51,731 nt of DNA, taken from the NCBI GenBank assembly GCA_937928085.1, contig CALFVU010000003.1, forward strand, positions 1 to 51,731. The letters run 5' to 3'. Below are positions 35,198-44,254 of this stretch, piece by piece. The DNA is from an uncultured bacterium. Its GTDB lineage: Bacteria > Spirochaetota > Leptospiria > Leptospirales > Leptonemataceae. The notes under the pieces are model-generated. The model was not told the origin of the DNA, searched no databases, and saw only the letters and a program-made list of their open reading frames with translations. The position numbers were made by a program, and so were the translations under genes. How positions within the stretch are numbered: the first letter of the stretch is position 1; each line of letters starts with the position of its first letter.

Positions 35198-35342
35198 TAT
35201 ATTATTTCCACACAAAGTCTTTGAATGAATACTAATTTTTTTATTAAAATCTGTATAGAGATGAAAAATTTGATGAAATAAAAAAAATGATCAAGCAAAT
35301 TTAAAAACCTTCCGAATTTCCAAATACAAACGGAGGAGTAAA

Positions 35343-36191
35343 ATGATTATAAATCATAACATTAGTTCCATATTTGCTCACAGAACATTAAAATTTCATG
35401 ATTATGCTTTAGGAAAAGATACAGAAAAGTTATCATCTGGTCTTCGAATCAATCGAGCAGGGGATGATGCAGCAGGTTTAGCTGTATCTGAAAAAATGAG
35501 AACTCAGATTATGGGCTTAAGACAAGCAGAGAGGAATGCGGAAGATGGAATTTCTTTTATTCAAACTACAGAAGGATACCTCCAAGAAACTCAAGAAATT
35601 ATACAGAGAATTCGTGTTTTAGCTGTTCAATCAGCTAATGGAATTTATACTGCCGAAGATAGGCAGCAGATTCAAGTAGAAATTTCTCAGTTAATTGACG
35701 AAATCGATCGAATTGCTTCTCAGGCAGAGTTTAACAAAATGAAGATGCTAACAGGAGCTTTTTCTCGATTAAATCCTACAGCTTCGATGTGGTTCCATAT
35801 CGGTCCGAATATGCATCAAAGAGAAAGAATATTTATCAACACAATGACTACTGCCGGTTTGGGATTGCGTAGCCCTACTGTTTTAACTTTTATTTCTATA
35901 AGTACGCCTGATAAAGCGAACTACGTAATTGGTAGATCTGATGAAGCTTTAAGAAGAATTTCTAAACAAAGAGCAGATTTGGGTGCATATCAAAATCGAC
36001 TAGAACATGCTGCAAAAGGTTTAATGAATGCATATGAAAACATACAAGCAGCAGAATCAAGGATACGTGATACTGATATGGCAGAACAAATGATTTCTTA
36101 CACAAGATATCAAATTTTAACGCAAGCAGCAAATGCAATGTTAGCACAGGCAAATCAAAAACCCCAATTAGTATTACAACTCCTTCGTTAA
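35343..36191 (+). CDS. flaB: Periplasmic flagellin FlaB
   Basis: Core filament protein of spirochaetal periplasmic flagella. The N-terminus [20 protein letters not shown] and the block [20 protein letters not shown] are classic flagellin D0/D1; the C-terminal [19 protein letters not shown] matches Leptospira FlaB. At 282 residues it has no central D2/D3 domains, as usual for spirochaete FlaB. A strong GGAGGAG site lies 5 bases before the ATG, one of the best in the window, consistent with high expression. The gene stands alone, divergent from fapA, and is followed by a weak hairpin shared with mtnA. Confidence 0.95.
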   Translation: MIINHNISSIFAHRTLKFHDYALGKDTEKLSSGLRINRAGDDAAGLAVSEKMRTQIMGLRQAERNAEDGISFIQTTEGYLQETQEIIQRIRVLAVQSANGIYTAEDRQQIQVEISQLIDEIDRIASQAEFNKMKMLTGAFSRLNPTASMWFHIGPNMHQRERIFINTMTTAGLGLRSPTVLTFISISTPDKANYVIGRSDEALRRISKQRADLGAYQNRLEHAAKGLMNAYENIQAAESRIRDTDMAEQMISYTRYQILTQAANAMLAQANQKPQLVLQLLR

Positions 36192-36195
36192 TCGT

Positions 36196-36212
36196 AGGCA
36201 CGAATAGTGCTT
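36196..36212. terminator. Weak hairpin between flaB and mtnA
   Basis: AGGCAC (36196-36201) can pair with GTGCTT (36207-36212) with one G-U pair and a 5-base loop GAATA, followed on the + strand by ACTTTTC. It lies just past the flaB stop and touches the mtnA stop at 36211, so it could end flaB transcription. The U-tract is short and the call is tentative. Confidence 0.35.
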
Positions 36213-37242
36213 ACTTTTCAAACCAATACGGATATCGAAAAATACCTTTTTCTGTAATGATCGCTGTAATAAGATGAGATGGTGTTACATCAAAAGCAGG
36301 ATTGTATACTTTAACATCTTTGACGGTACTTTTGCAATTTAGAAATTCTTTTACCTCAGATTCTTTTCGCTCTTCTATAGGAATTAGGGTACCATCATCG
36401 ATAGTGAAATCGATTGTTGTAGAAGGTGCTAACACATAAAAAGGGATATTGAAATATTTTGCTATGATTGCAATTGATAGAGTTCCAATTTTATTTGCTG
36501 TATCCCCATTTTTTGCAATTCTATCTGCACCCACCAAGATCATATCGATTTTATGATTTTGAATCACACTAGCTACCATAAGATCAGTAATTAAAGTATT
36601 TGGAATATTTGCTTCCATTAGTTCAAAAGAAGTAAGCCGTGAACCTTGAAGCAAAGGACGTGTTTCTGTGTTAAATACAAAAATACGCTTGCCCTGCTCA
36701 ATGGCAGTGTAAATAGCTCCCAAAGCAGTACCTTTTCCAGAACTTGCTAAAGAACCAGTATTACAATGAGTTAAAATTTTTGCTCCATCAAAAATCAAAC
36801 TTTGTGCATTTTGACCTATTTTTTCGCATAATGTTTGATCTTCTTTCCATATTCGTATTGCAATTTTTTTTAAGAACTCTAAAGCTTCTTCTATATCAAA
36901 AAACTGATATTCTTTAAATTCATTTCTTATAGTCTCAATGGAGTAAAATAGATTTACTGCAGTGGGTCGAGTATTTCCAATTTTTTCTAAAGAAATTTGT
37001 AAATGATAATAAAAATCTTCTTTGGAATTCAAAACTTTTTCTTGATAAAGTCTTTTCATTTCTATAAAAATCGTAAGAGCACTCATAACCCCTATAGCAG
37101 GTGCCCCTCTGATTCTTAAACTTTCGATTGCCTCACAACCTTCTTCTAAATTTCTTATTGATATATATTTTTTTTCTAATGGTAATAAAGTTTGATCAAG
37201 TATTTTTAGTTCTTCGTTTTCAAAAATTATAGAGGATACCAT
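36211..37242 (-). CDS. mtnA: S-methyl-5-thioribose-1-phosphate isomerase
   Basis: Methionine-salvage enzyme of the eIF2B-like fold, converting methylthioribose-1-phosphate to methylthioribulose-1-phosphate. RIRGAPAIGVMSAL (44-57), THCNTGSLASSGKGTALG (158-175) and LVGADRIAKNGDTANKIG place the catalytic Cys160 and Asp240 at the same numbers as in Bacillus subtilis MtnA. Length 343 is typical. It is the last gene of the leftward smpB-der-unknown-mtnA run and overlaps the preceding unknown gene by 1 base. The rest of the salvage pathway is not in the window. Confidence 0.95.
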   Translation of the reverse strand: MVSSIIFENEELKILDQTLLPLEKKYISIRNLEEGCEAIESLRIRGAPAIGVMSALTIFIEMKRLYQEKVLNSKEDFYYHLQISLEKIGNTRPTAVNLFYSIETIRNEFKEYQFFDIEEALEFLKKIAIRIWKEDQTLCEKIGQNAQSLIFDGAKILTHCNTGSLASSGKGTALGAIYTAIEQGKRIFVFNTETRPLLQGSRLTSFELMEANIPNTLITDLMVASVIQNHKIDMILVGADRIAKNGDTANKIGTLSIAIIAKYFNIPFYVLAPSTTIDFTIDDGTLIPIEERKESEVKEFLNCKSTVKDVKVYNPAFDVTPSHLITAIITEKGIFRYPYWFEK

Positions 37243-37868
37243 TACTCTGCTCTTATTATTTCTAAATTATTTATCTCGATAAAAATATCAGGATATATTT
37301 CACTACATTCTGGGAAATATCGAAAAAAACTATCTAAAGCTACGATTCTATAATATGGGCTATATTCTTTTAAAAATTCTTCAGTAAAACCTAAAAAAGG
37401 AGTCATATGAAAAGGAATTTTAATTTCGAAATTATGAAAATCTTGTAAACTAATTTTTTTTGTATAATCAAATTGAATTTTCATTAAATTCCAATGATTT
37501 TTAAAAGTCAGTCTATCAAATTCTTGTATCTCTTCTACTTCGCTCGTCAACTGTATAAGTCTTTTTAAAGGATATCCAGCTTCGTAATAAACATCCAAAT
37601 TGATTTTTATAAATTTTTTTGATAAACCTAAAGGCTCCCAAATTTGATTTAGTTTAGAAGGATTACTTCTAGCCAAACGTATTTCTTTTTTTAAAGAACT
37701 CAGATCATTTGCGGGTAATTCCGCATAACCGAATTCTCCTAACCATAACCAAGTGTATACATCTTGTGTAGAAAAAGAATCATAATGTTCATAAAACCAG
37801 TTTGCTGATTTTATTTTTTCCTCTAATTTAAAAATATTGATTCTTTCAAAATAATTAGGTAGATACAT
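37242..37868 (-). CDS. Hypothetical protein between der and mtnA
   Basis: Not recognised. It has 208 residues with no signal peptide or membrane span and is rich in aromatic residues (FYEHYDSFSTQDVYTWLWLG at about 25-44). Helical and strand segments alternate and the end is acidic (EIYPDIFIEINNLEIIRAE). No catalytic signature is visible. It overlaps der upstream by 14 bases and mtnA by 1, so it is tightly co-expressed with them; conserved placement in related genomes would be informative, but nothing in the sequence gives a function. Confidence 0.65.
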   Translation of the reverse strand: MYLPNYFERINIFKLEEKIKSANWFYEHYDSFSTQDVYTWLWLGEFGYAELPANDLSSLKKEIRLARSNPSKLNQIWEPLGLSKKFIKINLDVYYEAGYPLKRLIQLTSEVEEIQEFDRLTFKNHWNLMKIQFDYTKKISLQDFHNFEIKIPFHMTPFLGFTEEFLKEYSPYYRIVALDSFFRYFPECSEIYPDIFIEINNLEIIRAE

Positions 37869-39261
37869 CTTTATCTTTTAATTTTATTCGGATAGGAATT
37901 CCTGATAAGTTGAATTCTTCCCGAATTTTATTTTCCAAAAATTGTTGAAAGTTTTTACTAATCAAAGTTTTATTATTACAAAAAATTACAAAATAAGGTG
38001 GCTTTGTAGCTACTTGTGTGGTATAAAATACTTTAAATTTTTGATTGTGAGGGTATAATTGTAACCATTTTTGTATGTATTGATTTAGCATAGAAGTTTG
38101 GATTCTAAAATCAGATTTTTTATAAAGTTTGATAATCGCTTTTAATGGTTCTGTGGCTCTTTTTTTAGTTAAGGCTGAACCAAAAAACAAAGGTACATTT
38201 CTTAAAAAAGGGAAGGCAGAATAAAGATATTCTATGTATTCTTTTTGTAAATTTGATTTTTTCTCTGGTATTGCATCCCATTTGTTGACAAAAATCACTA
38301 AAGGTTTATTCATTTTTTTTATTAAACCAATAATTTTTTTATCCTGTTCAGTAATCCCTTCAATAGCAGAAAGAACGAGAAGTACAATATCAGAATCCTG
38401 AATAGCTCTATGAGTTCTTCGAGAAGAATAAAATTCGATTTTATCTTGAATTGTTCTTTTTTTTCTTAAACCTGCTGTATCTAAAACTCTTATCGTATGT
38501 CCAAAGTAGCGAAATACTGTATCTATTGTATCTCTTGTTGTACCCGGTACTTCTGAAACTAAAGAAATTTCTTTTCCCACCCAAAAATTAAATAAACTGG
38601 ATTTTCCTACATTAGGTTTTCCTACTATAGCAACTCGAATATCCTCTTCAATATAGCTTGATATTACCGTGGAGTCTTTGTAATGTTTTTTATTCTTTTT
38701 AGATTCTTGATTTTCGGAGTCTTCGTTTATCGAAAAACTTTCTTTCCATTCAATTTCTGGTAGTAAATCTTTTAAAAGATTTATAAAATTTTTAAAGTTA
38801 TATTTACTCTTTACAGAAATTGGAATTGGATGTATACCATCTTCGTAAAAGTTTGGTAAGAATTCTAATTCTTTTTCTTTGCTATCAATTTTGTTTAATA
38901 CGTACACAACCTGCTTAGAAAAATTTTTCTGAAGAAATTCTTTGAATTCTAAATCAAATTCTGAAGGTGCTGGAGGTTCCATAAGAAATACAATTAAATC
39001 CACTTCTTCTTTCAAAAAGTGGAATGCTTTCTCTTTAGCTTTTTTTTCAATGTCTGAAGTATGGTCAATATCTAATCCGGGAAAATCATAAAACAAAGCC
39101 CGGATTCCATAATTTTTAATTTCTACTTCTAAAATATCTCTTGTCAGTCCGGGATAATCTTCTACAATAGCTCTATTCTTACGGGATAATAAGTTGAGTA
39201 AACTTGATTTTCCTACATTTTTTTTACCGATGATGGCAATTTTTTTTAATGTTTTATTCAT
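37855..39261 (-). CDS. der: Ribosome-associated double GTPase Der (EngA)
   Basis: Essential GTPase needed for 50S subunit maturation. Two GTPase domains are complete: first GKKNVGKS (12-19), DFPG (59-62), NKID (123-126); second GKPNVGKS (214-221), DTAG (261-264), NKWD (326-329). In the first domain the G3 motif is DFPG rather than the common DTAG/DTGG, a change mainly in the second residue. An acidic linker (about 178-205) joins the halves, and a KH-like domain ends the protein. Length 468 is typical. It overlaps smpB by 8 bases. Confidence 0.95.
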   Translation of the reverse strand: MNKTLKKIAIIGKKNVGKSSLLNLLSRKNRAIVEDYPGLTRDILEVEIKNYGIRALFYDFPGLDIDHTSDIEKKAKEKAFHFLKEEVDLIVFLMEPPAPSEFDLEFKEFLQKNFSKQVVYVLNKIDSKEKELEFLPNFYEDGIHPIPISVKSKYNFKNFINLLKDLLPEIEWKESFSINEDSENQESKKNKKHYKDSTVISSYIEEDIRVAIVGKPNVGKSSLFNFWVGKEISLVSEVPGTTRDTIDTVFRYFGHTIRVLDTAGLRKKRTIQDKIEFYSSRRTHRAIQDSDIVLLVLSAIEGITEQDKKIIGLIKKMNKPLVIFVNKWDAIPEKKSNLQKEYIEYLYSAFPFLRNVPLFFGSALTKKRATEPLKAIIKLYKKSDFRIQTSMLNQYIQKWLQLYPHNQKFKVFYTTQVATKPPYFVIFCNNKTLISKNFQQFLENKIREEFNLSGIPIRIKLKDKDVST

Positions 39262-39730
39262 ATTGTTTGTATTTTAAAGCTTTTTGAATGTTTCTTTGAT
39301 CTTCTTTTTTCTTTTCTTCAAATCGCTTATCGTATAATTTTTTCCCACGGCATAGAGCAATCTGAACTTTTATCAAATTTTTATCATTAAAATAAATTTT
39401 TAAGGGTATGATTGTCAATCTTTTTTCTTTAAATTTTGATGTCCATTTTTCAATTTCTTTTTTATGTAGTAATAACTTTCTTGTTCGTGTTTCTTCGTGT
39501 CCGAAGTACTTAGCATTTTGATAAGGAGTGATTTTCACATTCATCAAAAACATCTCTCCATGTTTTGGTAAAACGAAAGAGTCATCTAAATTTATTTTGC
39601 CCATCCGAATACTTTTTACTTCTGAACCTAATAAAGAAATTCCAGCTTCTAAAGTTTCCAGAATTTCGTAATCCCTTTTAGCTTTTTTGTTATAAATTAC
39701 GAATTGTTTTTCTTTTTCTAATTTTGCCAT
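39254..39730 (-). CDS. smpB: SsrA-binding protein SmpB
   Basis: Binds tmRNA and delivers it to stalled ribosomes. YNKKAKRDYEILETLEAGIS, LLGSEVKSIR, NLDDSFVLPKHGEMFLMNV and KLLLHKKEI are the SmpB core; the basic, disordered tail (from about 130) is usual. Length 158 is typical. It heads the leftward run smpB-der-unknown-mtnA. The 53 bases between it and the XRE gene, and the rest of the window, contain no recognisable ssrA (tmRNA) gene. No Shine-Dalgarno precedes the ATG. Confidence 0.95.
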   Translation of the reverse strand: MAKLEKEKQFVIYNKKAKRDYEILETLEAGISLLGSEVKSIRMGKINLDDSFVLPKHGEMFLMNVKITPYQNAKYFGHEETRTRKLLLHKKEIEKWTSKFKEKRLTIIPLKIYFNDKNLIKVQIALCRGKKLYDKRFEEKKKEDQRNIQKALKYKQYE

Positions 39731-39783
39731 AAGTCAAATTTTTATAGATTTTTTAAAAATGCAAAATTTTATTCAATTAGTTC

Positions 39784-40344
39784 TTAGTCTAAATATTTTC
39801 TTCTCAAATAGCCTTGATTTATAATAGGAAAATGTTTTAATACATCGGAAGGTTCTATTTCTTGTTTTTTTAAGCGAATATTGAATATAATCAGTTTTGC
39901 TAGATTTTCTCTTTTAGAAAGAATTTCTTGAATATTAAAATCATCAACTCTCATTTTAGTTAGTTTGGCCAATTCTTTTAATTCGGAGTAAATTAACTCC
40001 ATCTGTAGCCATACCATTCTATCTACTAAAGCTCCTATTTCTTCTGAATAAAAATCCATATCATCAAATTTATATTCTTCTCGTAAAAACTGAAAGATAT
40101 TGACATCTAAATATTTACATAAAGTTACAATATGACCTAGTTTGATTTGATCAAATTCTCCTCTTTCTATTTTATAAAGTATTTTTCTGTCTATTTTTGT
40201 ATCAGATGCAACCTTTAATAATGATAATTTTTTATGAATTCTTTGTTTTACAAATAGATTTGGTTTTTGATAGGATTTATCATTTTCAGTTGTTCGTTTG
40301 TTATGTTTTGAATTTTCTTCTTTTGAGGATTTTTTCGTTTTCAT
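39784..40344 (-). CDS. XRE-family helix-turn-helix regulator
   Basis: DNA-binding protein with one Cro/CI-type helix-turn-helix. A Lys/Ser-rich head (1-30) precedes IHKKLSLLKVASDTKIDRKI and LYKIERGEFDQIKLGHIVTL (about 35-74), then CKYLDVNIFQFL. The C-terminal half is helical with no known ligand domain. A strong AAGGGGGAATT site precedes the ATG. The gene is divergent from the 1225-residue lipoprotein gene, and the 167 bases between hold a clear promoter for that gene plus a dyad, so autoregulation and control of the lipoprotein are likely. Confidence 0.8.
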   Translation of the reverse strand: MKTKKSSKEENSKHNKRTTENDKSYQKPNLFVKQRIHKKLSLLKVASDTKIDRKILYKIERGEFDQIKLGHIVTLCKYLDVNIFQFLREEYKFDDMDFYSEEIGALVDRMVWLQMELIYSELKELAKLTKMRVDDFNIQEILSKRENLAKLIIFNIRLKKQEIEPSDVLKHFPIINQGYLRRKYLD

Positions 40345-40350
40345 AATTCC

Positions 40351-40411
40351 CCCTTAAAATCTTGTTGTACTAAAAAAGAACAATTTATATTTTATTTTGT
40401 ACAATTAAGGG
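40351..40411. promoter_or_regulatory. Candidate operator dyad between XRE regulator and lipoprotein gene
   Basis: TTGTAC (40365-40370) and GTACAA (40399-40404) are inverted, 28 bases apart. Each is flanked outside by a second inverted pair, CCCTTAA on the left and TTAAGGG (40405-40411) on the right, though with 7 extra bases on the left side. Part of the left arm is also the XRE ribosome-binding site. The arrangement fits a regulator binding site in a divergent promoter region. Confidence 0.35.
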
Positions 40412-40450
40412 CAAAATACAATTTTTTTTTTAGTCTTTAAAAAATTTTTG

Positions 40451-40479
40451 TTGTAAGTTTCTTACTGTTTTTATATAAT
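40451..40479 (+). promoter_or_regulatory. Sigma-70 promoter of the large lipoprotein gene
   Basis: TTGTAA (40451-40456) and a perfect TATAAT (40474-40479) are exactly 17 bases apart. A start near 40486 would leave a leader of about 26 bases that includes the GGGGGG ribosome-binding site at about 40501-40506 before the ATG at 40512. This is the best vegetative promoter seen in the window. Confidence 0.6.
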
Positions 40480-40511
40480 TTTTATAGGTTTTATAGAATG
40501 AAGGGGGGTTT

Positions 40512-43500
40512 ATGACTCAACGTTTAAAAGTTCAGTTTTTATTATGGGGGATGATTTTATTATTGGTTGTTACATGTGGAAAGGGTAAAAGTCCGTTTTT
40601 GTTTTTTCCTGAAGGTACAAATTTAGATTCGAATGGCGTACCCTTGCCTGGAGAACAATCTGGCAATGCTAATGGAAGTTCAGGGGTTGTGCAAGAAATT
40701 CCGAATCATGGACCGGCAAATATTAGTGGAACGATTCAAGTACAAATGCCGGATGGTTCTTTGAAGACTCTTATAGATGCAGGATTAAGTTTATCAGATA
40801 TCAATAATATAAAAGTTAAACTAGTAGATCCTTCTGGAAATGTAATTGCAGAAGTATCTCCTGATTCTTCTGGAAATTTCGAATTCCGTTTTACTGATTT
40901 GGTAAATAATAATTATAGAATTTTAATCAATGATGGATATGGTCTTGCTTATGCTTATACAGATTTTAGCTTTGTTTATAATCCAGTAGTAGGTGATCCT
41001 AATGTAATCACGAATCAAAATTTAGTGGCACAAAGGGTATATTATACTTCTGGTCCAGCTGTAATTGAAGGTTCTGTGATTACGAATGGTTTTAATCAAG
41101 ATGGTGTGACTATACCTAGTGGTGGTGTAAGTGGAATTCGAGTATGTTTATACGATTCTAATCATGCTCAAATTGCTTGTGATCTAACGGATTCAGCTGG
41201 AAACTTTACTTTTGATAGCAGTGATAATTCTATTTTGAGTAATCTCTCGAATGGAAATTATTATGTATTAGTAGAAGGAGCAAGTTTGAATCAACATGGA
41301 TCGAATTATAGTGATGATCGAGTTATGATTCATTTTGTTTTTCAGGGAAATGATCAAAACGTTCCTACAAATGTATCAGCGGGACAGTTGATTTCAAATT
41401 GGATAGCACCTACAAGTAGTAGTGCTCAAGTGCAAGCACTTGTTTTGAATGGGGCAATTGAGGGGGATGATTTAACACAGTTTACAGTAAAACTAGTAAG
41501 CGAAAACGGAAGTACCATTGCTACTACTTCTCCATCAAATAGTGGTTATGTAAGTTTTTCTAATACATTATCAAATGGTATTTACTATATAGAAGTTTCA
41601 AGAAATAACTTTGTTACTCAAAGAAAACCTTTTAGTTTTACAGCTCATGCAGCTGGGGGCACAAGGAATGTTGATTTAACCAGCTCTCCCATTCTAATGA
41701 TTGCAAACCCATCGAATGTAATAGGTATGATTTCTTCTGGTTCCATAGCACCTGTTCCGGGAGCAAATATAAATTTTAGACCTCACTCAAGCCAACCACC
41801 TGCTAAATTAGCTTATTTACTAACCGATCCTATTATTGGCAATTTGATTCGTTCTTGGATTTTACAAGCTTGCCCTACCTGGGATGGTACACCGGAAGGT
41901 ACGATGTCTTGTACTTGTGCGCCTAATTGTAATTATCAGACTTGGGCTATTAAAGGATATGATTTTGATCCTTCTATAAATAAACTAAAATTAACTGCGG
42001 TTTCCGGAAAATGGAGTTATTATGTATCCGCACCGGGCTATAATAATTCTTCTGAAGATGTAATTATCTTAAATGGACAAAGCGAAGAAAGAAATGTGCA
42101 ATTAACATCTTCTACTAAGCGTTCAAGAATTAAAGGAATTTCTGTCATCTTAGATACTTTAGTTAACGGCGCTAAAAATGCTTATCCTGCTGCAACCGGA
42201 TATACAACTCGACATCCTTTAGCGGGTTTATTGGTTGTGTTTTTATCAGTTGTAGATGGATCCAACCAGTATGCTTTAGTTACAACTACAGATAATGTAG
42301 GTTCTTATGATTTTAATGCTAGCGTAAAAGTAGTTCCGTTACCAAATGGTTTAACAGAAGAGCAACAAGTAGGATATGCAATTTCGAATTTTGCTTCTTC
42401 TCAAACTCTTGCTAGTTCTTCTTTAGTAGGAACAGATCCAAGCGCAGTAGTTCAAAAAATTACAGAGGGAGGAGTTGATTACTATTTCTTTAAACAAGGT
42501 GCATATAGAATCTTTATTGTAGATCCTTTAGATCACATATCAACGGGTGTATACCAAGCCAATAATTCTTCTGTAGCAAGTGATACTTTAACTTCTGGAG
42601 TTGTTTTAAATGTTACTTCTATTTTAGCTCATAAACCAAGAAGAAAAATTTCTGGAACTTTAACAGATGCTTTCTCTACTGTAGTACTTTCGGGAGCACA
42701 AGTGGAATTACTAAAAAGAGTTAATGGAAATCTTATTTCTGTTTACAAAGATTTTGATGTAATCAGTAATTTATCTCGGTTAAATCCTTCTGCTCATCAA
42801 CTTGTTTCTCCTATAACTACGAATTTAAATGGACAATACAGTTTCGAGAATATTGATCCGGGTGATTATGTGTTAAAAATAACTAAATCTGGATACGAAG
42901 ATCAAATTTTAGATATCAATGTTCCCTGGAATTCAGATGCAGTAGCAAATACAATTTTAATTCCAAATAATGGTAGAGGAGATTTGGAGGGTCGAGTATT
43001 ATTAGCAGGTGGACATCCTTTTACCGGAACTTATGCAATAGAATTGATCCATCCTATATCAGGTGTAAGACCTACTTCGGGTGTTCAACCAGCATCTCTT
43101 ACAAATGGTGCCGCGGTATGGTCTGGAACTTCGCAATATAACATCTTTTCAGTGAATGCGGGTCAGTGGAAAGTAAAATTTACTTCTGCAGGTTACAAAT
43201 CCGTAGAAGGTTTAGTCAATGTTCCAGTGAATGGTAAAGTAGTTTTTGATATTATTACAGCAATTCCCGATTCTCAAGGTCCAGCCAATATAAGAGGTAT
43301 AATAAGAAATGCTTTTAATAATAAACCCGTTCAAGGATTGACAGTTCGAATTCGACCAGGTATCAATATAAAAACTGGTCCTTATGCTTTAGATGCTAAC
43401 AACCAAACGATTCCAGCTGTAACTACAGATTCTAATGGAGTTTACTTAATTCCAAATGTCCCAGCTGGTAACTATACTTTAGAAGTTAGCGGAACAGGTA

Positions 43501-44189
43501 GAGCAAACAACATTACAGAGCCCTACATTACTACTTATGCTACGGTAATTTCTGCGGGTTCTAATACTCCTTCTTCTCAAGATGTATTGATCTCTCCTGT
43601 TTTAGGTGATAACGAAATTAGAATAGTATTGCAATGGCAGACTAATGATCCGAGAGATTTAGATTCTCATTTTGAATTTGGTAATAAAGATTGTAGAATT
43701 AAAGGAACTCTAGTAAATAAACACACTTGTCAAATCTATTGGAAATGGAAAAAACCAAATTCAAATTTTGATTCTCAATTTAGTGGTCTAAACTTAGGTG
43801 ATGCGAGTCTTGATTATGATGTTGTAACTGGATATGGACCAGAAACCATCACAATCAATAATAGCATATGGTCATTCACAGGTCCTAATGCTACAAGAAT
43901 GGGTTATAGCGTCTTTAATTGGTCTCAGAGATATTATTCAACGAAAACCATAAGAGATTCTCGTGCAGTTGTTAGAGTCTATAAAAAAGATGGATTGGTA
44001 AGAAACTACAATGCAGGTAATTCAGAAATTAATTTATGGTGGCCTTTATTTTGTATCAACAAAACTACAAAGGCAATTACAGATGTAGGTCAGGCTGGAT
44101 GTTCAGCAAATGATTTTATACATGATCCGGGTATATGGGATGGAAGATGTGATAATAACAATCCAAACGATACCAATTGCTATTACTAA
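40512..44189 (+). CDS. Very large lipoprotein with repeated carboxypeptidase-regulatory-like domains
   Basis: At 1225 residues this is the longest gene in the window. A signal ending LLLVVTC puts the lipidated Cys at 22. The body is a chain of Ser/Thr/Gly-rich beta sandwiches of the carboxypeptidase D regulatory (TTR-like) type, recognised by the repeat N/G-x-Y-x-F-x-N/D-x-x-x-G-x-Y (for example GQYSFENIDPGDYVLKI and NGVYLIPNVPAGNYTLEVSG); at least five copies fall between about 70 and 1030. The C-terminal 190 residues differ: VLQWQTNDPRDLDSHFEFG and YDVVTGYGPETITI resemble a domain with a DLDSH metal-like motif seen in YfaP-type surface proteins. Cys pairs lie at the end. Likely a surface adhesin or carbohydrate-binding protein. 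It has its own promoter and terminator. Confidence 0.8.
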   Translation: MTQRLKVQFLLWGMILLLVVTCGKGKSPFLFFPEGTNLDSNGVPLPGEQSGNANGSSGVVQEIPNHGPANISGTIQVQMPDGSLKTLIDAGLSLSDINNIKVKLVDPSGNVIAEVSPDSSGNFEFRFTDLVNNNYRILINDGYGLAYAYTDFSFVYNPVVGDPNVITNQNLVAQRVYYTSGPAVIEGSVITNGFNQDGVTIPSGGVSGIRVCLYDSNHAQIACDLTDSAGNFTFDSSDNSILSNLSNGNYYVLVEGASLNQHGSNYSDDRVMIHFVFQGNDQNVPTNVSAGQLISNWIAPTSSSAQVQALVLNGAIEGDDLTQFTVKLVSENGSTIATTSPSNSGYVSFSNTLSNGIYYIEVSRNNFVTQRKPFSFTAHAAGGTRNVDLTSSPILMIANPSNVIGMISSGSIAPVPGANINFRPHSSQPPAKLAYLLTDPIIGNLIRSWILQACPTWDGTPEGTMSCTCAPNCNYQTWAIKGYDFDPSINKLKLTAVSGKWSYYVSAPGYNNSSEDVIILNGQSEERNVQLTSSTKRSRIKGISVILDTLVNGAKNAYPAATGYTTRHPLAGLLVVFLSVVDGSNQYALVTTTDNVGSYDFNASVKVVPLPNGLTEEQQVGYAISNFASSQTLASSSLVGTDPSAVVQKITEGGVDYYFFKQGAYRIFIVDPLDHISTGVYQANNSSVASDTLTSGVVLNVTSILAHKPRRKISGTLTDAFSTVVLSGAQVELLKRVNGNLISVYKDFDVISNLSRLNPSAHQLVSPITTNLNGQYSFENIDPGDYVLKITKSGYEDQILDINVPWNSDAVANTILIPNNGRGDLEGRVLLAGGHPFTGTYAIELIHPISGVRPTSGVQPASLTNGAAVWSGTSQYNIFSVNAGQWKVKFTSAGYKSVEGLVNVPVNGKVVFDIITAIPDSQGPANIRGIIRNAFNNKPVQGLTVRIRPGINIKTGPYALDANNQTIPAVTTDSNGVYLIPNVPAGNYTLEVSGTGRANNITEPYITTYATVISAGSNTPSSQDVLISPVLGDNEIRIVLQWQTNDPRDLDSHFEFGNKDCRIKGTLVNKHTCQIYWKWKKPNSNFDSQFSGLNLGDASLDYDVVTGYGPETITINNSIWSFTGPNATRMGYSVFNWSQRYYSTKTIRDSRAVVRVYKKDGLVRNYNAGNSEINLWWPLFCINKTTKAITDVGQAGCSANDFIHDPGIWDGRCDNNNPNDTNCYY

Positions 44190-44224
44190 GTCTCTTCTCT
44201 CTCTCCTGTAAACTTATATTCTCA

Positions 44225-44254
44225 CCCCCTTTAATACGAAAGGGGGTTTTTTTT
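44225..44254 (+). terminator. Strong intrinsic terminator after the large lipoprotein gene
   Basis: CCCCCTTT (44225-44232) pairs perfectly with AAAGGGGG (44239-44246) around a 6-base loop AATACG, followed by eight Ts (44247-44254). It lies 36 bases after the stop and touches the convergent symporter stop at 44253, so it may also limit antisense reading. Confidence 0.85.

Noticed and set aside
35220..35335. Sigma-28 promoter for flaB (CAAG/TCCGAATT)
   Set aside because: The match to TAAA-N15-GCCGATAA is poor on both halves and the leader would be only about 25 bases.
39731..39783. tmRNA (ssrA) gene beside smpB
   Set aside because: The gap is 53 bases and holds no tRNA-like end or tag sequence.
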